Below, in pieces: positions 45,316 through 55,678 of a stretch of 64,000 nt of DNA; within the stretch, counting starts at the first letter, position 1, and each line of letters begins with the position of its first letter. This DNA comes from Chlorops oryzae (lineage: Eukaryota > Arthropoda > Insecta > Diptera > Chloropidae), in the NCBI GenBank assembly GCA_020466095.1, contig CM035807.1, positions 33,423,184 through 33,487,183 of the forward strand. Reading direction: 5' to 3'. The notes below the pieces were generated by a model that saw only the letters and a list, made by a program, of their open reading frames with translations, searched no databases and had not been told where the DNA came from. The position numbers and the translations under genes are program-made.

Positions 45316-45729
45316 TACCTCATTAGCCACTGTACACAAGCAGGTACAGCATTTTTGTAACTTACCAAACGTTAACAAACACAAACTTTTTTCATGGAAA
45401 TAAATAAAATACTAAAAACTCGTGTATTCTTTTTGTGGAATGCAAAAAAAATTTTTTTTTAATATACGCGGCTTTCTTCTTATGAAGTCAAAACATCACT
45501 GAACTATGCAAAACGCATGAAATTGACAAGCACATGTTACAACAAAGCGAAGTTACAACAACCGCTATTTGTTTTTGTTATTCTGCCTACGTACAGCTAT
45601 TAGTAACGGTTTGAGTGAGCGATATGCAAAAGAAGCTTGCCAACAATTTTTTTCTAATCGAAGCAACGGCTATTTGAAAATGGGTATTTTTCTGTACCTG
45701 CTTGGGTACAGTGGCTATTAATGGGTTAA
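45316..45729. mobile_element. piggyBac terminal region with TTAA
   Basis: At 45725 the minus strand begins CCCATTAATAGCCACTGTAC directly after TTAA (45726-45729), the piggyBac target. An inverted internal copy CATTAGCCACTGTACACAAG lies at about 45318-45348, close to the transposase start. The element landed inside a GCCCC array, which resumes at 45730. The opposite end of the element was not found, consistent with the truncated transposase. Confidence 0.65.
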
Positions 45730-46330
45730 GAAAAATGACCCCACATCAAAAAAGGAAAAATGACCCCAAACTAGAAAAGGAAAAATAACCACAGTTGAAC
45801 TATAAATTCTTCATTTGAAGGCGTTTTCGATATATATGTGTTTAATTAAATAATTTTATCGTACCCACTAGGAAAGTTAAAGCTTACATAATGCATTACA
45901 TAAGCCTTACGTTTTATGCGTCGGTACTTCCATTCTCCCTTACTACTTCCCATTACTTTTGTTAAAGAATGGCCGCGCTCTTTAAGGCTTCTGTAGTAAG
46001 CGGAATTGAAGTATTATACTTTCTCTTCTAAAAGTAAGGTATAAGTAATGCATACCCGAAGCGGAAAGTTCGTCTTCAACACCATTTACAATTTAAGTTT
46101 TCAGTATGTAATAAGCATTACCAAAACTCTGTTTTTAGCTATAAAATAAAGCTATAAAATAAGGTTTTGTAAGCATTATTATTCTTTGCAGAATATGCAT
46201 ACTTTCTTTTGGGGCCTAACCAGTGAAAAAACTTGATTATTTACTTTAAAAATTTAAATTTTTTATATTTTTTATATACTTTCACAGTATTTCGTTTTTT
46301 GTTTTTTTTTTTTAGCCAATTAATACATAC
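45730..46330. other. Short GCCCC array remnant, then non-coding DNA
   Basis: 45730-45795 continues the array cut by the piggyBac insertion (GAAAAATGACCCCA units). The rest has no gene; words such as ATGCATTAC and GTAATGCAT occur in opposite orientation at about 45888 and 46048 but do not form clear ends. Confidence 0.4.
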
Positions 46331-46333
46331 ATA

Positions 46334-47759
46334 TGGGGGAAAACACGTCAAGTGTACCAGGTGGAAAAATTTTTCTCCTTTCGATGAAAGTTGGTGATGA
46401 TGTTGTGCTATTAGAGTACAAGATTTGTGCAAAATATCAAAACGAAAAAATCCTCAAAGTTTATGATTTTTTTCTAAATACTTTTTTGTTCAATGATTAT
46501 GGGTAGAAGGTTTGGTAGATTCTTTTAATTGTCTTTTTATACCAAATTTCCAAAAAAATTTTTGGCATTTTTAAAACGATAATTTATCGATAAAAATCGA
46601 TTTTAATTCTTAAATTATAATTTTTGCACAAATCGGCATTTTTAAATTTTTTTTTAATAGACTAAAATAAAGCTTTTTTATTTACCTTTTCAACGATATG
46701 CATATGTTGATGGTGAATCAGTCATTTTGGGTCATTCGTCGTTTGTTTAATTTTTTTGTTTTAAAAATTCTTGGAAATATTTGTGAGGAATTTTGAAACG
46801 AAAAGTATCTAAGTTAAGTTGTTCCAATTCCATCGCATGGACCTTTCCATGTCCTGTCACATAAAAATGCCACTCTGCGGGTACCGAATCCTTTTCATGG
46901 CAAGCAGATTTTTAAAATTAAAGCGGTTTTTAAAATGTTTGCCCTCCGTCCGAAAAATACATAACCTTGGTCATGCATAGTATTTCTTTTAAGTACTTCA
47001 ACACCACTTTTGAAAGGTGTAAACGCAGCTGTGTCATGCAAGACGAGCGATTTACAAGCCTCTTCAGAAACCAAATTCTAAGTTTCGAGACGTTTTATTC
47101 CGGGCTAGAGAGAATTGAAAGAGACAAAGTTTTTTTCAGTTCAATCCACGTTACGAAGAATCATTAAACCATTTAAAATCACGCTTTCAATTAGCGAAAA
47201 CGATTCCAGGAACTAAAAAGATCCATTCTTTTAATCCATTGACGGAGATCAACTTCAACTTAGATACTTTTGTTTCAAAATTCCTCACAAATATTTCCAA
47301 GAATTTTTAAAACAAAAAATTAAACAAACGACGAATTGACCCACAAATGACTTCACCATCAACATATGCATATCGTTGAAAAGGTAAATAAAAAAGCTTT
47401 ATTTTAGTCTAAAAAAAAATTAAAATGCCGATTTGTGCAAAAATTATAATTTAAGAATTAAAATCGATTTTTTATCGAAAGTTTCGTTTTAAAAATCCAA
47501 AATATTTTTCTGGAAATTTCGGAAATTTACATAAAAGACAATAAAACGTTTTTACATCTACCAAACCTTCTACCCATAATCATTGAACGAAAAAAGTCAT
47601 TTAGAAAAAAATATAAACTTGGGCCATATCTCAGCAACCGCTTCGTTTTGACTACCCTCCTTTTGCCAAATTTTGTACTCTAATAGCACAAATATCACCA
47701 ATTTCATCGAAATCGGAGAAAAATTTTTCCACCTGGTACACTTGACGTGTTTTCCCCCA
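46334..47759. mobile_element. 1.4-kb element with long (about 400 bp) inverted repeats
   Basis: Begins TGGGGGAAAACACGTCAAGT and ends with the reverse complement. Matching continues inward: GTGCTATTAGAGTACAA, AATGATTATGGGTAGAAGGT, CGATAAAAATCGATTTTAAT and CAACGATATGCATATGTTGA all recur inverted on the right side between 47280 and 47700. Flanked by ATA at 46331-46333 and 47760-47762. The centre (46740-47280) has only chance frames. A non-autonomous DNA transposon with unusually long arms; superfamily unknown. Confidence 0.82.
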
Positions 47760-47939
47760 ATATAAAATGGAAGGAAATACTTTTGTTTTGAAAATGCACA
47801 CAATCTTAAAATAAAATTAATTAATTACTCATTTTCTTTATTCTTCTTTTTCTCAATACATTTGTTTTTATGTAAATGTCTTATTTTCTTAAAAGCTATA
47901 CGAATACTTGAAATGTATTCCTTTTCAGAAAATCCTTTT

Positions 47940-48694
47940 TTTTAATGCAGCTGGAATATCGAAACTTGTTAGAAAATAACGCATTATTCGAGGCAATGAT
48001 TCATATATCTTTATTAAAAATTATAAATACTTCAACTTACCAAACAAAACGTTTTTATGCCCTTATAATCCTTGAAGGATTCCTTTTTCGGATGCCATCG
48101 TAATTTAAATGCTGAATGAGTTGGCGATCCAAGATTCTATGCAGGTTCTTACCTATCCCTTCGGGCAATGCAATATGTTTTAACATTGTGGTCTGAAATT
48201 AAATGATAATTCAGATACTTATACTTTTATCGTTATTTCTTAAATTAAAAATAAAAAACAAAACTTACATATTTCTCAGGATTATGGCGGCACTTTTGAT
48301 CAACAGCTTTTAGATTTTCAATGGAGGTAATTGGAAAGATTATTTGCTGAGTTTTCTCTGAGGAGTCTCTTGAATTTTTTCAATGACTGCAAAGATTTTG
48401 CTTATTGCATTTGCATTGGACTCTTAAATGTAAGAAAGCAATGGGTTAAATAAAAAAATAATAATATATATACATATATATTATACAAACCTTGCAGTTC
48501 TTTCATTTGCTGCATAATAATTTTTTGGTTTCGCAGGAGTAATTTCTGGTTGTCTTCCAAAAGTTTAAGACGCTTTTCCATGTTTGTTTCTTAATCAAAA
48601 AATTTCATTAAAAATATGTTTCTATAGAATTTTTATTTAACATCTTACCACTTGAATATTCCTCCGAAGCTACATAAAATTTTCGTGACTCCAT
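47940..48694 (-). pseudogene. Small coiled-coil / DUF4806-like transposon-associated gene
   Basis: Minus-strand exons with GT..AG borders: MESRKFYVASEEYSS (from 48694); METNKR-like MEKRLKLLEDNQKLLLRNQK and IIMQQMKELQ, a coiled coil; NANAISKIFAVIEKIQ followed, after a frame slip, by IIFPITSIENLKAVDQKC and NPEKYV; then TTMLKHIALPEGIGKNLHRI and LDRQLIQHLNYDGI. The last part resembles the DUF4806 domain often found in insect genes beside tnp2-like transposases, but the match is by eye and weak. It lies just downstream of such a transposase in the same orientation, so the two were probably one element. Confidence 0.45.
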
Positions 48695-49088
48695 GATACT
48701 TATGACGCTTAACTTATTGAATGTAAGATTGGTAAGAGCAAATATTTGTTTTCAAAAGGTAAACACATTAATTTGCATAAAATATGTTTAACAAGTGAAA
48801 AAGACTCTGGCCCTTTAATTAAATTAAATAAAACCGATCGTTTCGGGTGCGGCAATGCGCTTAGGGTCTCGGACAACAACTGAGCCCTTTCGATCTTTCT
48901 TCTAAGTTTCTCTTTTCTTCTTACAATGTGTTCGAGTACATTTCATGACTTATGAGTGTAACAACAATTTGAGTGGAAAATTACATTTCATTTTGAGTTA
49001 CATTTCACGTTCTTAATTTACTCTTAAATAGAAAGGGTTGCCATCGTAGACAACAAGAAAGGTTTCCTCATTTTCTGATGCTTCAATA

Positions 49089-50882
49089 TCAACTAAGGTG
49101 ATACCTAAATCTGTGGCAGACTTTACTGGGCAAGAAAAAAAATTTTCTTGGGTTTTTTAATCTTCTTCCTGCAAAATATTGAGTGTTGCGTTTTTCAGTA
49201 AATTTTGTAATTTTTACAGGTATACATTGTAAAACATAGCACATGTTATCTGGAAAATCACATTTTAATGTAAAATTTTTATGAAAATAATGTGTAATTT
49301 CTTGATTTGCCATCGATTTGAAACCATATGATTTTTTTTCGGAAAGTGGGTTGGAAAAAGAACAATTTTTATATATTTGCTGCAGGATGTACGTAGGTTT
49401 CCTAACCATTTTTTTTATAGCTTGCAGTTTATTTTCGAATTTATATGCTGAAAATTCTTCAATGTGCCCTATTTCTCTGACGCATTATGAAATATGCAGC
49501 ATATTGTAAACATTACACGTCAATGATGTTGATGGATATAGCAGTGAAAAGTCTTCAACGAACTGCTTCAACATTAATTCAGCAGTATTTACGTTATTTA
49601 ATATTTTGGGGACATTAGCAATCGGTATGCGCAGTGAAACAAAAGAAAATGATAGTAATAGTTTTCAGGTAAAACATTTTTTAACACCAGGAGACCAGTG
49701 TATAAAATAAATTGCCTAAATTCAATTGCTTTCCACCGAGGCAAGTCCTGAAGCCCTCTTGGATTTCTTCCAAACTCTAGAGGTATATATTGTTTTAATG
49801 AAATAAGATTGTCCGATAGTTGCAGAGCTAAATTATTATCTAATTTAAATTCAACGGTTTTGCTCTGAATTAAGCAAAGTAGAATTTTTTTGCAAACACC
49901 CAAATCCAGAAGATGCATTGGATCTAAAGGGAATTGAGTTATCTTTTTAATATTTATTTCTTCTAACTTAGACTTTCTCAAGCGAAAATATTCTTTGTGG
50001 TAAGTTGTATCTTTTCTAGAAAGAAAATCTTCATTAGTTCGCAAAGGTCCACAGCTATCAGAAAAAATTGTAACATTTTGACTTCGTCTGCCTATTTGCG
50101 TGCATTTGGAGCATCCGTTCAAGGCGTTGTGACCAACAACACCACACAAAAAAGACCTTGCTGGAGCGTCACATATAAAAGATTTTATTCTGAATTTTAT
50201 GAAATAGTTCTCCAATTTGAACTCCACTTCACTTAATTCTGATACTTCGTTTACAAAATCGTGCAAAAATTGATCAACATTAGCTGGTTTTTGGACACCT
50301 AGAAAGCAACCAATTAGAAAAACTTCTGCATTTTTTACATTGTTCACAAATCCAAGAATAGGCCAAACACCTTGCCTAGAGCTTTTAAATAAAGTTAACC
50401 CATCAATGCCTACATCCATCACAATTTCTTGCAGACCTTCCAATCTGATTCCCTGTGAGGACAGATACCTCTTTATACCCAGATGAAAGTACTGGCCTGG
50501 ATTAACACATCTTATTATGGCTTTTTCATCTTGCCTGATTAAACTCTTCGACGACAATGGTACGTTAATGTTTTGCGAACGCAGTATTTTTAAAAAATCG
50601 TCAAAAACGGCTCTTGTCGGGTTATGTTTTCTATAGAATTCCTCTAACTTTTGCTTAATGGAAATATTTGGATCCAAAAATATATCAAATTTATTTGAAA
50701 CTGGATCCTCTTGAAATTCTTGCCAATTTTCGTCTGTTGTTTTATTTACAACATTAACCCTACTTCCCGATTCCGAGTTGTTTGTTTCAGTACTGGAAGA
50801 AGCCTCATGCTCAAAAGAGTTTAATATTTCCGCCTTTTTTTGCGGCTATTCGTCGCAAATTTCTTTTCGAAATACCTTTCAT
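49089..50882 (-). pseudogene. tnp2/CACTA-like transposase pseudogene
   Basis: Starts MKGISKRNLRRIAAKK at 50882. An extra A in an A-run breaks the frame before AEILNSFEHEASSS. The main open part (50677-49598) has VMDVGIDGLTLFKSSRQGVWPILG, FICDAPARSFLCGVVGHNA, CSKCTQIG and FPLDPMHLLDLGVCKKIL, the signature order of tnp2-type transposases (CACTA/EnSpm-like proteins found in insects). After a one-base slip at 49608 it continues with NTAELMLKQFVEDF, an in-frame stop, EFSAYKFENKLQAIKKMVRK and a basic C-terminus to 49089. Three breaks in all. I did not find matched element ends; TAGTG occurs upstream at 51093-51097. Confidence 0.78.
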
Positions 50883-51232
50883 TGTAAGCAATTAGGTTTA
50901 AAACTAGATATTTTAGCAAATAAGTGTAACCTTTTGTATATTTACCCTTTTTACCAATTAAAACAATTCCTTTTGCGATATAAGAAGAAGCACGTGCGTT
51001 CGTCACGAAATCTCGGAGAAAAAAAAATTGAAATAAAAAACACAAACAAAAATCGTTCCGTTTTCACAAAAATCATCAAATCAATTTCGACATAGTGTGC
51101 CTTGAGAAACAGCACGAAGTTTTTTTGTTTCGCACACCTTACAAAATCGCTTACAATATAGTTGCTAAATAAGGTTTACGTTTTCACTTCCTTAAATATA
51201 TATTATCGGATTATTACTTTGTAAATACCTTA

Positions 51233-51541
51233 CTAAATTTCCCAGTGGGTATCTACGACTTCACACCTACAGTATGGGCAATTGTATGTGTCCATATTGT
51301 GTGCGATGGCATCCGCCTGCAGCTTTAAAACGCATTCGTCGCACACTTTTAAATGCTTGCACGGCAAAAGCAAAATATCTGGCGGTTTTTCAAAGCACAC
51401 AACGCATTCATTGCGTTCTAGAACTAGGTCTTCTATTTCTGGTTCATTTTCATTGTCATCATCATTTCTTGTGTCATCTTCAGAATACATGTCTTCTTCA
51501 GGGATCATCCCAACCATAATCTCGTTCCCGGCATATGCCAT
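51233..51541 (-). CDS. C3HC4 RING-finger tail (possibly a separate small gene)
   Basis: An open 102-codon frame from MAYAGNEIMVGM, with a very acidic middle (EDMYSEDDTRNDDDNENEPE) and a RING of the BIRC/MDM2-like C-terminal kind: CVVC, LLPCKHLKVCDEC, CPYC. RINGs of this type are usually E3 ubiquitin ligases. It is in frame with the MULE relic upstream (KIEEAKEL, stop, NKGKINASTFLNR, then this ATG), so I think it is that protein's C-terminal domain after a nonsense mutation. A free-standing small RING gene is the alternative. Confidence 0.65.
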   Translation of the reverse strand: MAYAGNEIMVGMIPEEDMYSEDDTRNDDDNENEPEIEDLVLERNECVVCFEKPPDILLLPCKHLKVCDECVLKLQADAIAHNMDTYNCPYCRCEVVDTHWEI

Positions 51542-51767
51542 TCTGTTTAGAAATGTGGACGCGTTGATTTTTCCTTTGTTTTACAATTCCTTTGCCTCTT
51601 CAATTTTTTTACTTTTTATCACGCTAGCCTTTTTTTGTCGTTTGCTAACCAAACCTCCACTCTTGATTATCTTCTCGAATTCACGACTTTTGAAGAACTC
51701 CTCATTCCTAATTAAGTTCACAAACTTAAAAAAGTCCCCGTGTTTTTCGATTTCTTTACCTAAAATG

Positions 51768-51941
51768 GAAAAAAAGCCCCAAATTTGGGTAATTTTTCAT
51801 AATGCAAAATTGCCCCAAATCAAAAAAGGAAAAATGGCCCCAAATTTAAGGTGTTTTTGCATAATGAAAAATTACCCCAAATTAAAATATGAAAAAAGGC
51901 CCAAACTCAATGTAATTTTTGAAAAATGCAAAATGATATAT
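51768..51941. mobile_element. GCCCC-array insertion in a MULE exon, intron-like
   Basis: About three degenerate GAAAAATGGCCCC/GGGGTAATTTTGCATTATG units lie between two exact copies of TACCTAAAATG (51757-51767 and 51942-51952). The interrupted codons are GGC ATT TTA GGT AAA on the minus strand, which are continuous once one duplication is removed. On the coding strand each copy reads CATTTTAG|GTA, so the insert starts with GT and ends with a pyrimidine tract and AG. Confidence 0.85.
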
Positions 51942-52299
51942 ACCTAAAATGCCATTATACGCTTCTACTGCCGAAGTGGTGCGGGTGCTTTCATTGTGCA
52001 CACTAAAACCTTCGCAGCCAACCTGTAAATTATGACTCTACTATATAATTTATAATTAAAAAATCAAGACACACTTTACCTTCCGTATCCACTGGCTTTC
52101 GAAATAATTTAAAAACGAGACGAACTTGCTATCGGCGTCCATAAGCAGTATGGCCCGGCGAATTTCCTCATAAGATTTTTTAATCAAATGTGGCGGAAGT
52201 AAGGGAAGAGCCATAAGCTTATGATACTCCGATGAAGCTGGGGTGCAGTTTCGAATATATTGGAGCAGCGGCTTGCGGCTACTTACGTTTCGCCTTATA

Positions 52300-52425
52300 G
52301 GCCCATTTGCTACTGTTCCGATTAAATTTTTTCGTTTCGAAAAACAAAAAAATTGTATGAAAATTTTGAAATTTTGAGAGGATATCGTGACGACAAACTT
52401 TAACCGGAACACTTGCAAATGGGCC
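52300..52425. mobile_element. 126-bp MITE in the MULE coding region
   Basis: Inverted ends GGCCCATTTGCTACTGTTCC (left) and GGCCCATTTGCAAGTGTTCC (right, reverse complement), with GATTAAA/GGTTAAA following. Flanked by ATA at 52297-52299 and 52426-52428. Removing it and one ATA restores FHFCQAIRRNV on the minus strand, the usual MULE sequence. Confidence 0.85.
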
Positions 52426-53729
52426 ATAGCCTGGCAAAAGTGAAACCTACATTTAAAAACAAATAACTTCTAAATTTACTATAGAATTCAACGTATACTG
52501 CAACAAAATTACCAGCATCCAACAATTCGAACTGTAGGGAATATGTTTTTGATAGCATCTTGTAATTCTCGACCGTAGTCGGTAACAAATAGATCTGGTT
52601 CCATATTAAAAATATTGTTTTTTAAGTATCTAAACAGATGTTCATAAGCAGCCTTACTCTTTTTATCCATAAGGACAAAAAATATTGGAAAAATCTAGGT
52701 ATAAAAAAATTACAGAAATATAAGAAAAATTTATGACTGCTGTTAAAACTAGTAAACGAAATTTTTTCTGATGGAGACGAAAGTTTTTTTTTGAAGAAAT
52801 CGGGTGATAGCAGGCAAAATTTTTTTTTTAATCGCGCGCGCGAACTATTTTAAATGTCGCGTCCATTAGGTATTTTCGGTCTTGTATATTTTCCTTCATT
52901 AAATCGATGAATTTTAAAGAGGAAAATATACAATACGAAAACCCATCTTCAATTATACATGCGGTATAAAATGGTCTGGGATTTTGCTCATCTTTCGTCA
53001 AACCGAAATTTGTCCACACTCGCTCTAATTGAAATGATTCGATAGCCTCTATCGAAGATTTGGGGCTAGTAACGAAAGATTTGCTGACCAAGTAATTTAA
53101 TCCCTTTTTATTCTTGGCAACGAAACCTCCTTACTTTCTTCTTGAAATCTGAAAATATTACATTAGTAACTAATTACCTCTTCAAATATCGTGGTGAATA
53201 TTACCGTGTACAGACATTCCTGTATGCGGTCCATATTGTACAGATGGAATTACGCTGTCCGCCTAAGGTTGTAGCTATAGCCACACACTCCGTTTTTATT
53301 AAATTTTTAACATTTAGTTCCCTTAAAGCCTCTTCTTCAGTACCGTGATTATGTTCGACATAATTTTTTGCTAAGACACATTCACCGTTAGGCATTAAAT
53401 TGACTCTTGCCTTGCATGTGGCCCGCCAGCACTCATACTTAACAACGTCCTTATACGTTGATTTTTTCTTAAAAATCATTTTTTTTCCTTCAAATAAAGC
53501 AGTTGACTGCCAATCTTTTTTCCCACAATAAATTCGTTATTCATAATTATGACTTTTATTATCGCGAAAAAAAAGAAATTCAATCAATTCAGGAATCAGG
53601 AATTCAGGAATCAATTGAAGAAAAAATTGCTTGGTCCCCAGTTAAATTAGGAATTGCAGTTCACGGCCTACTTTTAGTCCTGATGATAAATTCGAGCTTT
53701 GAAAATAAAGGTTCCATGAGAAATCGCCC

Positions 53730-54835
53730 AAAATCAATACCAGGGAAAAAAGGCCCCAAAAATATTTTAATTTTCATTGTGGAAAAATTGCCCCAAATCA
53801 AAAATGGGAAAAAGGCCCAAGATTTGGGATAATTTTTCTTTTTGAAAAGTAACCCCAGGTCAAAAAAGGAAAAAGGCCCCAGATTTGGGGTAATTTTGCT
53901 TTTTGAAAAATAATACCAGATCAAAAATGGAAAAGAGGCCCCAGATTTGGGATAATTTTTCTTTTTGAAAAGTTACCCCAGGTCAAAAAAGGAAAAAAGG
54001 CCCCGGATTGGGGGTAATTTTGCTTTTTGAAAAATAATCTCAGATCAAAAATGGAAAAAAGGCCCCAGATTTCGGGTAACTTTTCATAAAGCAAAATGGC
54101 CCCAAATAAAAAAGGAAAAATGGCCCCAAAATTGGGGTAATTTTGCATTATGAAAAAAGGCCCCAATTCAAAAAAGGAAAAATGGTCCCAAAATTGGGGT
54201 AATTTTTCATTATGAAAAAAGACCCCAATTCAAAAAAGGAAAAATGGTCCCAAAATTGGGGTAATTTTGCAATTAATTGGGAAAAACCCAAAAAAAGAAC
54301 CCCCAAATTAAAAAAGGAAAAATGGCCCCAAAATTGGGGTAATTTTGCATTATGAAATAATACCCCAAATCAAAAAAGGCTCTAAATTTGGGGTAATTAT
54401 GCATTATGAAAAATAACCCCATTCAGTATAATATTTTGGGTCCTTTTTAATTTTCAGTTGGCGATAGTTTTGAATTAGGACCATTTTTTTTGGAGCCCCA
54501 ATTTTGTACGAAGGAAAACGGGCCCGGAAATATATAAAGTTTTGGGGTAATTTTGCATTATGAAAAATTGCCCCAAATCAAAAAAGGAAAAATGGCCCCC
54601 AAAATAGGGGTAATTTTGCATTATGAAAAAAGATCCCAAATCAAAAAAGGAAAAGTGGCCCCAAACTCAATGTAATTTTTAAAAAATGCAAAATGACCCC
54701 AAACAAAAAGTAAAAAAGACCCCAAAAAAAATGAAAAATCGCCCCAAAATTCGTGTTGTTGTTTTCAATATTAAGTTTTGGGGTCATTTTTCATTTTGAG
54801 TGTGGGGCCATTTTGCATTGGGGCCATATTTCAGG
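53730..54835. repeat. GCCCC-rich array 2, about 62-bp period
   Basis: The longest array. In 54100-54250 the unit (AAAAAAGGAAAAATGGCCCC then AAAATTGGGGTAATTTTGCA then TTATGAAAAAAGGCCCCAAT) repeats every 62 bp (ATGGCCCC or ATGGTCCC at 54120, 54182, 54244). The core CCCCAAAATTGGGG is palindromic. It ends in CCTTTTCCTCGG, also present at the start of array 1. Minus-strand frames here (53661-54166) are simple-repeat translations. Confidence 0.85.
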
Positions 54836-54990
54836 GAGCCCTTTTCCTCGGCCTAAAATATGCTAAAATATTACTTTAACAAAAATTCCTGCCGTTTTCG
54901 TTTTCTAGCTTGGATATCTAGTTATACTTTATCTGTACATCGATTTAGCTTCACAAACTCCAAATTATTATTACGTACAAAACTTTTGCA

Positions 54991-55405
54991 AATGGTGGTC
55001 AGGGTCAAATCTTAACCGTTAGAGCATATTTTGTCTAGCTGCGAAATACTCAATTCAAAATATTGAAAATCAAATTTTTGCGATTTTAGCGAATGGTGTT
55101 CATGGTCAAATTTTAACCGTTACAGGACATTTTGTCTAGCTGTGAAATACTCAATTCAAAATAGTGAAAATCAAATTTCTGAGAATTTCGCAAATGTTGG
55201 TCATGGTCAAAATTAAACCGTTAGAGGACATCATTTCTAGCTGTGAAATACTCAATTCAAAATAGTGAAATTCAAATTTTTGTGAATTTCACGAAGGGTG
55301 TGCATGGTTAAATTAGCACATTTTGTGTAGCTGCGAAATACTCAATTCAAAATATTGAAAATCAAATTTTTGCGATTTTCGCGAATGCTGGTCATGGTCA
55401 AATTT
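54991..55405. repeat. 101-bp satellite ending at a gap
   Basis: Just over four tandem copies of a unit containing GTCATGGTCAAATTTTAACC, GTCTAGCTGCGAAATACTCA and ATTCAAAATATTGAAAATC. Copies start at 54991, 55092, 55193, 55294 (101 bp each) and 55384 (a shortened step of 90). The array runs into the N gap, so its true length is unknown. Confidence 0.9.
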
Positions 55406-55505
55406 NNNNNNNNNNNNNNNNNNNNNNNNNNNNNNNNNNNNNNNNNNNNNNNNNNNNNNNNNNNNNNNNNNNNNNNNNNNNNNNNNNNNNNNNNNNNNNN
55501 NNNNN
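55406..55505. other. Assembly gap, 100 N
   Basis: Exactly 100 N. It interrupts the 101-bp satellite, which probably caused the break in assembly. Confidence 0.99.
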
Positions 55506-55678
55506 TTTGGCCTTATGTCCGAAAATAAGAAAGACAGAAACCCCACGGGCTTTAAGTCCGTTTGAAGAAAAAATTTTTTTTTTTATGTTTTTATAAATTA
55601 AAAAAAATTTTTTTTTTTTATTATTTTTATATTATTTCCTATTTTTTATTCCATATAAACAGTTACATTTCCAGTAAC
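55506..55678. repeat. Left piece of a TTATGTCCG/TTAAGTCCG-rich sequence
   Basis: TTTGGCCTTATGTCCG and GGGCTTTAAGTCCG here match the word cluster at 57230-57400 (TTATGTCCG, GCCTTAAGTCCG, GGCCTTCAGTCC). The GTCCG repeat and a foldback element lie between, so the two pieces may be one older repeat that was split. Confidence 0.5.

Larger units (their letters stand above)
51233..53479 (-). pseudogene. MULE-type transposase with FLYWCH and C-terminal RING finger
   Basis: Read 5' to 3' on the minus strand. From 53479: a FLYWCH-type zinc finger (KKSTYKDVVKYECWRATCKA, ECVLAKNYVEHNHG). At 53091-52828: FYTACIIEDGFSYCIFSSLK and RKYLMDATFKIV. From 52690: IFPIFFVLMDKKSKAAYEHL and FVTDYGRELQDAIKNIFP of the MULE catalytic domain. 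An intron follows (TGCTG|GTAATT ... TGTAG|GTTTCAC), then FHFCQA, a MITE insertion, and LPLLPPHLIKKSYEEIRRA with FESQWIRK. Another intron (52023-52079) and an array-derived insert (51757-51952) come next, then KEIEKHGDFFKFVNL. After one stop (TAA, near 51577) the frame reads straight into a 102-aa tail with CVVCFEKPPDILLLPCKHLK, CDEC and CPYC, a C3HC4 RING. Breaks make it a relic, but the domain order is clear. Confidence 0.78.

Noticed and set aside
51093..51097. TAGTG as the end of a CACTA element
   Set aside because: A 5-bp match is expected by chance and no matching CACTA end was found on the other side of the tnp2-like genes.
54991..55405. CRISPR-like direct repeats
   Set aside because: The units are contiguous 101-bp tandem copies without unique spacers, and the window is animal DNA.
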